Assembly (NCBI RefSeq): GCF_900102025.1
Contig: NZ_FNAU01000013.1
Location: 1-64,000 of the forward strand
DNA length: 64,000 nt
Origin: Actinobaculum suis
GTDB lineage: Bacteria; Actinomycetota; Actinomycetes; Actinomycetales; Actinomycetaceae
Reading direction: 5' to 3'
Shown here piece by piece: positions 26,356 to 34,038 of the stretch. The position numbers and the translations under genes are program-made. Within the stretch, counting starts at the first letter, position 1. Each line of letters begins with the position of its first letter. The notes below the pieces were generated by a model. It was not told the origin of the DNA and made no database searches. It saw nothing but the letters and a program-made list of their open reading frames with translations.

Positions 26356-27534
26356 ATGGTGGCATTGCGAGATCTGAGCGCCGAACAACGGCGTCTCCTA
26401 GATGAACAAACAATTGAATTGCCGAGCTGGGCGTTTGGAAACTCGGGAACGCGATTCAAAGTCTATGGCACCCCGGGAACGCCGCGTGATCCGTACGAAA
26501 AAATTGCGGATGCGGCGCAGGTGCACAAGTACACGGGCATCACTCCCCGGGTATCCCTGCATATTCCGTGGGATTTGGTTGATGATTACGAAGATCTCCA
26601 AAACTATGCAAAAGAGCAGGGAGTGTCAATCGGCACCATCAACTCGAATGTTTTCCAAGACGACGCCTACAAATTTGGATCCCTCACCAACAGTGACGAA
26701 AGTGTACGGCAAAAGGCGGTAGACGCGCATCGTAAGTGCATCGACGTCATGAATAAAACGGGTTCTTCCACCTTGAAGATTTGGTTGGGAGATGGCACGA
26801 ATTACCCGGGCCAAGATTCGATGCGGCGCCGGCAAGATACACTCGCGCGGTCCCTGGAAGAAATTTACGCGGATCTTTCTGACTCCCAGTATCTGTTACT
26901 CGAATACAAGTTCTTTGAACCGGCCTTCTACCACACGGACGTACCGGATTGGGGAACCGCGTTAGTACAGGTGCAGGCTTTAGGTGAACGCGCCGTGGTC
27001 TGCCTTGATACCGGGCATCATGCACCGAACACCAATGTGGAGTTCATTGTGATGCAACTTTTGCGGGCGGGACGTTTGGGCGCCTTTGATTTCAATTCGC
27101 GTTTCTATGCCGACGACGATCTCATAGTCGGTTTGGCAGATCCGTTCCAGCTCTTCCGGATTATGCACGAAATCGTCAGCCAAGGTGCTTTGGATAAGGA
27201 TTCAGGCGTCAACTTCATGCTCGACCAGTGCCATAACGTCGAGGAGAAAATCCCGGGTGAGATCCTTTCGGCTCTCACTGTGCAGGAGATGTCCGCGAAA
27301 GCTTTGCTGGTGGATCACAAGTTGCTCCGCCAGAAGCAAGCGGAACACGACGTGTTGGGTGCTAACCAGGTACTCATGGATGCTTTCTACACGGATGTGC
27401 GGCCCATGCTCGCGCAGTGGCGGGAAGAGCGCGGGCTGAACCCCGATCCAATGCGTGCTTTCCAAGAGTCCGGGTATCTGGAGAAGATCGCGCAAGAACG
27501 CGTTGGTGGCACCCAGGCCAGCTGGGGAGCCTAA
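26356..27534 (+). CDS. rhaI: L-rhamnose isomerase (RhaI type)
   Basis: 392 residues. It converts L-rhamnose to L-rhamnulose. It belongs to the shorter Pseudomonas/Bacillus-like RhaI family rather than E. coli RhaA: motifs RVSLHIPWDLVDDYEDL, GTINSNVFQDDAYKFGSLTN, KIWLGDGTNYPGQDS, LLEYKFFEPAFYHTDVPDWG, VVCLDTGHHAPNTNVEFIV and FDFNSRFYADDDL, which include metal-binding Glu/Asp/His residues of the barrel. Start ATG 26356 follows gaaagg. It lies between the transporter and rhaB. Confidence 0.93.
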   Translation: MVALRDLSAEQRRLLDEQTIELPSWAFGNSGTRFKVYGTPGTPRDPYEKIADAAQVHKYTGITPRVSLHIPWDLVDDYEDLQNYAKEQGVSIGTINSNVFQDDAYKFGSLTNSDESVRQKAVDAHRKCIDVMNKTGSSTLKIWLGDGTNYPGQDSMRRRQDTLARSLEEIYADLSDSQYLLLEYKFFEPAFYHTDVPDWGTALVQVQALGERAVVCLDTGHHAPNTNVEFIVMQLLRAGRLGAFDFNSRFYADDDLIVGLADPFQLFRIMHEIVSQGALDKDSGVNFMLDQCHNVEEKIPGEILSALTVQEMSAKALLVDHKLLRQKQAEHDVLGANQVLMDAFYTDVRPMLAQWREERGLNPDPMRAFQESGYLEKIAQERVGGTQASWGA

Positions 27535-27574
27535 AGCACCGCAAAAGCGCGAAGAAATGGGGAGTGAAAGACTT

Positions 27575-29092
27575 ATGACAACGTGGCGCGTGGCCGGAAT
27601 TGATCTGGGCGCATCCAGTGGGCGCGTGATGGTAGGGGTTTATGACGGTACACGCATCCACCTGGAAGAATGCCATCGATTTCCGAACCGAGCCGTGCCC
27701 ATGCGCGTACCGGAAACAGATAGCAACCGGGAAAATTACCAGGATGCGGATCCGCGGAGGGGTACGCAAGCCGTAAGTAATAACACCGAACTGTTTTGGG
27801 ATGTGCTCTATCTGTGGGCGCAAGTGGGCCGCGGGCTTAAGCTTGCGGCCCAGGCGGGGCCCATTCATGCCGTGGGCATAGATACTTGGGGCGTGGATTA
27901 CGGCAGGTTTGGGGCAGATTCCCGGTTATTGAGTTACCCCTACAGCTACCGTAGTGATCGCACGGAAGCTGCCGTGAAACAGGTACATGAGGCGCTTGAC
28001 GAAGTAGCTTTGTATCGCGAAACTGGCACCCAATTCCAGCCGTTCAACACTATTTACCAGCTGGTAGCAGATACCGAACTGGCTACGGCAGATGCCTCCC
28101 AATGGGCGGCTTTGTTGCCAGATCTGTTGGCGTATTTGCTAACCGGTACGCGCGGCTGTGAAGTAACAAATGCTTCTACAACCGGGATGATAGATCCGCG
28201 GACGCGGAACTGGAACCAGCGAGTTGCTACGAAGGTACAAGAGCTGACCGGGAAGAACATCGGCCAATATTTTGGGGAACTGGTAGAGCCGGGCTCCATT
28301 ATTGGGAATATTCCTGATGGGCTCGGTGGTGGCGAGAAGACCGGTTCGAAACAGGTACCGGTGGTGGCCGTGGCAAGCCACGATACAGCTTCCGCGGTAG
28401 CCGCAATCCCTGTCACACAGCGCTATGAGACCGGGGAAACCTTTGGATTTATCTCCAGCGGGACTTGGTCTTTGGTCGGATGCGAATTAGAAGAGCCGGT
28501 TTTGAGTGAAGCTTCCCGCGCTGCGAATTTCACCAATGAGTTGGGGGTTGATAAGACCGTCCGGTATCTCAAGAACATTATGGGCTTGTGGGTGGCACAA
28601 GAATGTGCCCGTGAATGGGAAGTTACCAATAACTGGGAGGAACTAACAGTCGAAGCTCGCCGGGCTCCTGCCGGGCGCACCATCCTCGATATGAGCGATC
28701 AGCGTCTGCTCGCCCCGGGCCCGATGGTGCGCAGGCTTGCGGCCATGGCCGAGGAAACCGGGCAACCAGTGCCGGTTACCCGCGGGGAGATTTTCCGTTG
28801 TGTATGTGAGTCCCTAGCGGCGTCGTACAAAGAAACGTTCCAGCAGGCAGAAAAGCTAACTGGAAAGAGAATAAGGGAGATCTACATCGTTGGTGGAGGT
28901 TCCAAGAATAGCTTCCTCAACCAACTCACCGCGGAAGTAACGGGAATACCCGTAATCGCCGGGCCTGCCGAAGCCACGGTGATGGGGAATATAGCGGTGC
29001 AACTACAGGCCATTGGAGCGCTGCCACCAGGCTCGGAAACGCGGCGGGATCTGATTGCCCGCTCGGTACCAACTATTCGTTACGAACCATAG
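27575..29092 (+). CDS. rhaB: L-rhamnulokinase
   Basis: 505 residues from ATG 27575 after ggggag, inside a frame that also overlaps the end of rhaI. FGGY-family kinase: GIDLGASSGRVMVGVYD at the N-terminus, AVGIDTWGVDYGRFG, TNASTTGMIDPRTRNWN, SHDTASAVAAIP and IYIVGGGSKNSFLNQLTAEVTGIPV. It phosphorylates L-rhamnulose to rhamnulose-1-P. It follows rhaI by 40 nt. Confidence 0.95.
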   Translation: MTTWRVAGIDLGASSGRVMVGVYDGTRIHLEECHRFPNRAVPMRVPETDSNRENYQDADPRRGTQAVSNNTELFWDVLYLWAQVGRGLKLAAQAGPIHAVGIDTWGVDYGRFGADSRLLSYPYSYRSDRTEAAVKQVHEALDEVALYRETGTQFQPFNTIYQLVADTELATADASQWAALLPDLLAYLLTGTRGCEVTNASTTGMIDPRTRNWNQRVATKVQELTGKNIGQYFGELVEPGSIIGNIPDGLGGGEKTGSKQVPVVAVASHDTASAVAAIPVTQRYETGETFGFISSGTWSLVGCELEEPVLSEASRAANFTNELGVDKTVRYLKNIMGLWVAQECAREWEVTNNWEELTVEARRAPAGRTILDMSDQRLLAPGPMVRRLAAMAEETGQPVPVTRGEIFRCVCESLAASYKETFQQAEKLTGKRIREIYIVGGGSKNSFLNQLTAEVTGIPVIAGPAEATVMGNIAVQLQAIGALPPGSETRRDLIARSVPTIRYEP

Positions 29093-29116
29093 TTTCGTAA
29101 AAGCGCAGGTCGGTTA

Positions 29117-29134
29117 ATCACACCAAAGTGTGAT
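29117..29134. promoter_or_regulatory. Small dyad in the rhaB-rhaD gap
   Basis: tcacac (29118-29123) and gtgtga (29128-29133) are exact inverted repeats with a caaa loop, 25 nt after rhaB. It could be a weak hairpin or a protein site. The rest of 29093-29310 shows no gene. Confidence 0.35.
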
Positions 29135-29310
29135 CATGATGGACGATTATCCACGACGGCGGCATGGTCTCGTTGGCTGATTGTTCATGCGATAGGCGAC
29201 ACCGTTTACCGGCTAGAAAACCGACCGTCAGAAGGCTACGTGGTCACAAAACTAACTGATACCTACTACAACCGACACCTACTAAATAAACAAATAGAAA
29301 GCAATAGAAA

Positions 29311-30132
29311 ATGACGTACACATCCACAACGAGTGAGATTTTGGAACAAATGGGGGCGGCTGGTGCACGGCTGGACCATTTGGCGGCAGTAGAAGCGGGT
29401 GCAGGAAACATATCGGTTGCCTGCAAGAAACAACCAGAAGGGGTGGAAGAAATATTTCCCGTAGTGGGCGAGTTGGAATTGCCGGTGGCAGTTCCAGAGC
29501 TGGCTGGCTGGACGGTGTTTGTTACCGGCTCGGGGTGCCGTTTGCGGGAGATTAAAGACCGCCCGAAGGAGATCGTTTCGGCGGTGATTCCGGATGCAAC
29601 GGGCAGGCGCGCGGTGTGGCGCCGCGCTCCGCAAGCAACTTTCACCAAGCCGACCTCGGAATTCAATTCGCATTTGGGGGTACACGCAGATCAGGTTGCC
29701 CGCCGGAAAGTGGAGCATCATGTGCTGGTGCATGGGCAGCCGCCGTATTTAACACTTCTCTCTCACCTGCCGGAACTCTCGAATGACAAGGCATATAACG
29801 AGGCAATTTTCCGGTGGGAGGCGGAAACTATTATTCAGGTGCCGACGGGCGTAAAATTCTTGCCCTTTATGATCCCGGGCGGGGAAGAACTCGGGCAAGC
29901 GAATATTGCGGGGCTGCGGAAACATACTATGACCATCTGGGCCAAACACGGGCTTATGGTGCGTTCTGATATTTCCCCTATGGATGCGGTGGATAAGGTT
30001 GAGTATTTGGAAGCTGGGGCTACCTATTATTACCGGCACCGTTTGCTTGGTGAAAACGCCGGGGGAGGTTTGACGAAGGAGGAGCTACGCGGAGTGGTTA
30101 CAGCCTTCAATATTGACACTACTTTAGTGTAG
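29311..30132 (+). CDS. rhaD: Rhamnulose-1-phosphate aldolase
   Basis: 273 residues; splits L-rhamnulose-1-P into dihydroxyacetone phosphate and L-lactaldehyde. Class II Zn aldolase: GAGNISV, VTGSGCRLREI, the Glu of TKPTSEFNSHLGV, zinc histidines in VEHHVLVHGQPPYL and the third His in WAKHGLMVRSD. The ATG at 29311 has only a weak ribosome site (agaaagcaa), and a 218-nt gap separates it from rhaB, so it may have its own promoter. No lactaldehyde dehydrogenase or reductase gene is in the window. Confidence 0.93.
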   Translation: MTYTSTTSEILEQMGAAGARLDHLAAVEAGAGNISVACKKQPEGVEEIFPVVGELELPVAVPELAGWTVFVTGSGCRLREIKDRPKEIVSAVIPDATGRRAVWRRAPQATFTKPTSEFNSHLGVHADQVARRKVEHHVLVHGQPPYLTLLSHLPELSNDKAYNEAIFRWEAETIIQVPTGVKFLPFMIPGGEELGQANIAGLRKHTMTIWAKHGLMVRSDISPMDAVDKVEYLEAGATYYYRHRLLGENAGGGLTKEELRGVVTAFNIDTTLV

Positions 30133-30240
30133 AACCCCGCCCGGCTGACGTTTTGAAGCTTCGGGTTGGCGCGGGACTTGGATCCGTAACGGTAGCATGT
30201 AGGCGCATAAACATAGTGGCGTCCTTCCGTAACCGATCCG

Positions 30241-30372
30241 GAGCTTAGGCGAGCAGGTGACGAAGCTGTACTTCGCCGGGAGTTGTGCGGCGTCGGGATG
30301 TGACATCATGGAGCTCATGACAAGGCAACCCGATGCCGCACCGGGTTTTAACCCGGCACAGAACGCGGAACC
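30241..30372 (+). repeat. Right copy of the 132-bp direct repeat flanking the rhamnose cassette
   Basis: This copy covers the 5' end of the intact acetyltransferase gene and matches 22986-23117 with six differences. The two copies enclose about 7.1 kb holding exactly the rhamnose regulator and catabolic genes, so recombination between them would delete the cassette cleanly and leave one acetyltransferase gene. Confidence 0.9.
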
Positions 30373-31174
30373 GCACGGCTACACGGAACCTCATGGCTAC
30401 GCGGAACCGGAACCTCACCGTTCTGGCGGAACAAGAAACCTTCCCGAAGGTAGCGCGCCTGCCCCGAAGGGCGATGCTACTGAACGGGGAGACCTTCCTG
30501 AAGGCACCCCTTCACCAATGTGGGAGCGGATGGTGGCCGGCAAACTTTACAACGCCGATGATCCTTTTATGGCCCGGGTGCGCCAGCGGACCCTCGCGCA
30601 TCAAGAACAGCTGAATCTGCTGAGCCCGCATCGCGAAGAGGAAGTGTATGCGCAAGCTTCGCAGTTGTTTGGGCATCTGCCGCGGTCTTCGCGGGTCTGC
30701 CCGCCTACCTACTGCGATTATGGGCAAAATACGAGTTTCGGGGAGAACTGTTTTGTGAACGTCGGCTCGGTGTTCCTGGACGTAGCTCCGATAACCATTG
30801 GGGATAACGTGATGATCGGCCCGCGGGTCACGCTTACAACGGCTTCTCATCCGATTCATCCGGCGATTCGTAACCGCGGGCTCGAATATGGTGCGCCGAT
30901 CACCATCAAGAATGGGGTGTGGCTGGGTGCTTCGGTAACGGTAGGCCCGGGCGTGACGATCGGAGAGAACTCGATCATTGGCGCTGGCGCGGTAGTAATG
31001 CGCGACGTTCCGGCGAATGTAATTATGGTGGGAGTGCCGGCGCGCGTGCTCCGGCACATAGACGATTCTGATTACGAACAAGCCCTCGCCGACCTAGCCG
31101 CATATGAAGAAGAAGTGGGCCCGGTACCGGGCTGGCGCGAAGAAGCTAAAGAGCGGGGATATGATCTCGCGTAA
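30317..31174 (+). CDS. maa: Maltose/galactoside-type O-acetyltransferase with a low-complexity N-terminal tail
   Basis: 285 residues from ATG 30317 (ggag 3 nt upstream); GTG 30257, ATG 30308 and ATG 30519 are alternatives. The enzyme core begins at about residue 68 (MWERMVAGKLYNADDP), the usual start of this family, and has the left-handed beta-helix hexapeptides and acetyl-CoA motifs (GENCFVNVGSVFLD, catalytic His in TTASHPIHP, GVWLGASVTVGPGVTIGENSIIGAGAVV). It acetylates sugar hydroxyls. The 67-residue extension contains EPHGY repeats and is shared with the truncated copy at 23.0 kb. Confidence 0.85.
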   Translation: MTRQPDAAPGFNPAQNAEPHGYTEPHGYAEPEPHRSGGTRNLPEGSAPAPKGDATERGDLPEGTPSPMWERMVAGKLYNADDPFMARVRQRTLAHQEQLNLLSPHREEEVYAQASQLFGHLPRSSRVCPPTYCDYGQNTSFGENCFVNVGSVFLDVAPITIGDNVMIGPRVTLTTASHPIHPAIRNRGLEYGAPITIKNGVWLGASVTVGPGVTIGENSIIGAGAVVMRDVPANVIMVGVPARVLRHIDDSDYEQALADLAAYEEEVGPVPGWREEAKERGYDLA

Positions 31175-31386
31175 TCTCGCATAATCCCACACCGAAGGTC
31201 TCGGGACTCCCACCCTTCTTTCTTAGTACGATAGATAAGGTAACCAACCGGGAATGTTCCACCTCGCGATTGATTGTGTTAACAAGCGGTAAGCTTGTAT
31301 GTAGTCCTGCGGCCGCCGCGGGGCACCTGCCGGTTTACGTGCGCGGAAATTCCTAGGGTAGCTTCAGGGAGATAAGAAGGAATACG
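31175..31386. other. Intergenic region upstream of the GntR gene
   Basis: Non-coding. It contains AT-rich stretches (agtacgatagataagg, gattgattgtgttaacaagcgg) that could hold the GntR promoter, but no clear -35/-10 pair or operator of the kinds found near 35.7 or 37.8 kb. Confidence 0.3.
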
Positions 31387-32109
31387 GTGGCATCGGAAAG
31401 CCTAGAAAAAATTGATCTACAGGGCGAAAATGTTGCCCTGCGTGACAAGGTTTATGACGAGTTGCTCAAACTCCTTATCGCCGGCAGGTTCGCCCCTGGG
31501 GATTCGCTAAGTATTGACGGCCTCTCGCGCGTTTTCGGGATTTCGCAAACGCCCGTGCGGGAAGCGTTGGTGGAAGTGGAGCGGACTGGGCTGGTGCGTC
31601 GGGAAGCTCGGCGCGGATATCGGGTGGCTGAACAGCTCACCAAGAAAGAAGTAAACGACCTGGTGGAAACCAGGTTGCTCCTAGAAATACCGGCCGCGAA
31701 AAAGGCGCTGAATAGCGAAGGCCCGCTAATTGCGGATCTGAACGAGGCATTAAAGGCGCACCGGGAAACAGTGGATCTCATGGAAAAGTACGGCGACGAT
31801 GCGGATCTCGAGCTCATCTTGCGGTATTTTGACGCGGACTGGAAATTTCATGAAGTGATTTTGCAACATGCCGATAATCGCTACCTGGAAGCGGCAGTAA
31901 ATTCGCTTTCTTTCCAAGTGCATCGAATGCGGCAGACTGTGGGAAGCGGCATTTCGGATGGGCGCTACGCGGTGAAAGAACACGCGCGTATCGTGAAAGC
32001 TTTCGAAAGCGGCAATGAAAGCGCCGTGGCGGATGCTATGTGTACCCACTTGCAGAACGTTTTATTGCGTTCCGAGCACGACGCCGAAATCATAGACGAA
32101 GAAGAATAA
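31387..32109 (+). CDS. GntR-family regulator, FCD (FadR/VanR) type
   Basis: 240 residues from GTG 31387 after aagaagg. The winged HTH is KVYDELLKLLIAGRFAPGDSLSIDGLSRVFGISQTPVREALVEVERTGLV; the all-helical FCD effector domain follows with the metal-binding Asp/His pattern (FDADWKFHEVILQHADNRYL, KEHARIVKAFESGN). It sits at the border of the sugar-acid block and is convergent with the xylose-isomerase-like/SDR/MFS operon, so it is a candidate repressor of that operon. The palindrome ATCCTATAGGAT at 35673-35684 is a candidate site. Confidence 0.9.
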   Translation: MASESLEKIDLQGENVALRDKVYDELLKLLIAGRFAPGDSLSIDGLSRVFGISQTPVREALVEVERTGLVRREARRGYRVAEQLTKKEVNDLVETRLLLEIPAAKKALNSEGPLIADLNEALKAHRETVDLMEKYGDDADLELILRYFDADWKFHEVILQHADNRYLEAAVNSLSFQVHRMRQTVGSGISDGRYAVKEHARIVKAFESGNESAVADAMCTHLQNVLLRSEHDAEIIDEEE

Positions 32110-32110
32110 A

Positions 32111-32158
32111 AACCAGCCGGCCCGCGTACTGAAGCACGCAGACCGGCTGGCTTGGTTT
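32111..32158. terminator. Bidirectional terminator between convergent genes
   Basis: ccagccgg (32113-32120) pairs with ccggctgg (32143-32150), extended inside by gcgt/acgc, followed by cttggtttt. Two further dyads built on actagg (ggcctagtcaactaggcc at 32174-32191) lie just downstream before the convergent gene ends. Confidence 0.75.
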
Positions 32159-32229
32159 TGCGTAGTACCCAGCGGCCTAGTCAACTAGGCCCACTAGGAT
32201 AACTAGGTCCCGTTTGTTTCCTTGGCCCT

Positions 32230-33171
32230 CTACTTTTGATCGCGGAAAGTGCGCAGAGCACCGCGCAATACTTGGCGAATATAGTCGCGGTTGGCGGCGC
32301 CGACGGCAAGCCAATCCGAACCGTAGTGTTCTACCATGAAGGGCCCGTTGAAGCCGAGCTGGATAGCGCGGCGAATGAGCTGACGGTAGTTCATGGTGCC
32401 GATTTCGAGCGGAACCGGGGCAGACATATAACTTCCGGTAGCCGGATCTTCATCGCGAATGTAGTTCTTGGCATGCCAGTAGTTTGCGTACGGGAACACT
32501 TTTTCATGCATTACGTCGTACTTTTCCATCGGGCGATGTAGCCGGATCAAGTTCCCAATATCGGGGTTGAGGCCCACTGCCGGATGGTCCACATCCTTGT
32601 AGAAAGAAACCGCATCGTCCGGGGTTCCCACATAAGTATCCTCATACATTTCGAGAGATACCTGCATGCCAACTTTTTGGGCATGATCGGCGACTTCGCG
32701 CACGCGTTCGATAGCGAGGTCACGAAGCTTCGGATCATCCTTGTGCCCATCGGCAAGCCAGAACCACAGTGCATCTTTTTGTGCCTGGGTGAGAGCCTGC
32801 TGGAACCCAATATTGATAATGGTGGCACCCAGCTCGGCTGCGCGTTCTATGGTCCGGTGGATCATTTGCACGTTCTCCGCGCCACGATCCACATCTACCA
32901 CGCTCTGCCGGCCGATAGACACCGCGGGTACCGACAGGCCGTTATCCTTGGCAACCTTCTGGAAAAGTGCGAACTGTTGGTCGTCAAGATCTGCGAGCGG
33001 AATCCAGTCATCCATCGGGTCCATGGCGTCAAAACCAAATTCAGCTACTTGTAGCATTTGGTCTTGCCATACCCGCTCTCCGGCATCAACCGTAAGCGTT
33101 CCCTCTTCCGTGAGGGGCCCAAAATTCATCTTGGCCGCAATTGGCCACGTATCGGCGGTGTAAGAAGTCAC
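32230..33171 (-). CDS. Xylose-isomerase-like TIM-barrel protein (sugar phosphate isomerase/epimerase family)
   Basis: 313 residues, last gene of an MFS-SDR-isomerase operon. The AP-endonuclease-2/xylose-isomerase fold shows in the metal-site motifs: VSLEMYEDTYVGTPDDA (Glu), VGLNPDIGNLIRLHRP (Asp, His), NYWHAKNYI (His) and FMVEHYGSDWL (Glu). Members epimerise or isomerise ketoses, and one branch decarboxylates 3-oxo-isoapionate. This protein is only distantly similar to the presumed OiaC encoded at 36923-37726, so it is probably not redundant with it. The substrate is unknown; neighbours suggest a branched or C4-C6 sugar acid or polyol. There is a 55-nt gap to the SDR gene. Confidence 0.8.
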   Translation of the reverse strand: MTSYTADTWPIAAKMNFGPLTEEGTLTVDAGERVWQDQMLQVAEFGFDAMDPMDDWIPLADLDDQQFALFQKVAKDNGLSVPAVSIGRQSVVDVDRGAENVQMIHRTIERAAELGATIINIGFQQALTQAQKDALWFWLADGHKDDPKLRDLAIERVREVADHAQKVGMQVSLEMYEDTYVGTPDDAVSFYKDVDHPAVGLNPDIGNLIRLHRPMEKYDVMHEKVFPYANYWHAKNYIRDEDPATGSYMSAPVPLEIGTMNYRQLIRRAIQLGFNGPFMVEHYGSDWLAVGAANRDYIRQVLRGALRTFRDQK

Positions 33172-33226
33172 AATAAACCTTCAATCGTCAAAACATTATG
33201 TACAAAAATCAGTTGTGGAGCATCTG

Positions 33227-34006
33227 TTAGCGCATGTGCTTGCCGCCATCAACATTGATGGTGGCCCCATTTACGAACGATGCCTCTTCGGAGAGCAGGA
33301 AGTTGACTACAGCTGCGATTTCCTCGGGCTGGCCAACACGGCCGAGCGGAATATTTGAAGACATTCCTGCCTTGCGCTCATCAGTGAGCTTTCCACCCAT
33401 GATTTCGGTGTCGATAGGTCCGGGGCAGAGCACGTTGCAGGTAATGTTATCTGGGCCGAGTTCGCGAGCGCCGCCACGGGTTAATCCGATAACGCCTGCC
33501 TTGGCCGCGGCGTAGGCGATCTTGGAGAACGTGCCGCCGCCATCGAATGCAGTAATCGAGGAGAAGTTGACGATTCGGCCCACCCCGGTCTTGCGCATCA
33601 GGTTTGCCGCATAGCGCATCATCAGCATCGTACCGGTGATGTTTACGGTGAGGGTGCGGTTGAAACCTTCCACCGTCGTTTCCACTAGCGGTGTGGGGTC
33701 GGCAATCCCGGCGGGGCTGGCGAGTCCGGTTAGAGGCGGGAAGTTTTCGTCAACGTAGTCGAAGAGAGCTTTTACTGCTTCTTCATCCGTAATATCAAGG
33801 GTGCGTCCTTCGATTTTTAGGTCCGGGAACTCCTTTTGTAGTTCTTTTCCAAATTCGACGACGTCGTCAAGGATATCCACGACCACCAAATTGGCGCCTT
33901 CTTGTGCAAGTCGCTTAGCAATCCTGCGTCCGATTCCTGCGGGTGCTCCGCATCCGGAAACTACTGCGGTGTACTTTTCCGGAAATGTACTAGCGATGGC
34001 TGTCAT
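33227..34006 (-). CDS. Short-chain dehydrogenase/reductase
   Basis: 259 residues. Classical SDR: the cofactor motif is altered to GCGAPAGIGRRIA (TGxxxGxG position), the acidic residue after beta-2 (VVVDILDD) indicates NAD(H), the N-motif is replaced by LASPAGIA, and the catalytic Ser (VNFSSITAF) and YAAAK are present, with LCPGPIDT after them. It probably oxidises a hydroxyl of the transported substrate. The gene is 32 nt after the MFS gene and 55 nt before the TIM-barrel gene in one operon. Some SDRs oxidise tetritols to erythrulose, which would link this operon with the LerK route, but this is speculation. Confidence 0.85.
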   Translation of the reverse strand: MTAIASTFPEKYTAVVSGCGAPAGIGRRIAKRLAQEGANLVVVDILDDVVEFGKELQKEFPDLKIEGRTLDITDEEAVKALFDYVDENFPPLTGLASPAGIADPTPLVETTVEGFNRTLTVNITGTMLMMRYAANLMRKTGVGRIVNFSSITAFDGGGTFSKIAYAAAKAGVIGLTRGGARELGPDNITCNVLCPGPIDTEIMGGKLTDERKAGMSSNIPLGRVGQPEEIAAVVNFLLSEEASFVNGATINVDGGKHMR

Positions 34007-34038
34007 TTCAGTTCTACTCCTACTTAATGGTGTTTTCT

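Noticed and set aside
32230-33171. Naming this TIM-barrel protein OiaC
   Set aside because: The gene coupled to apnO (36923-37726) fits better by context and N-terminal pattern; this one is left unnamed.
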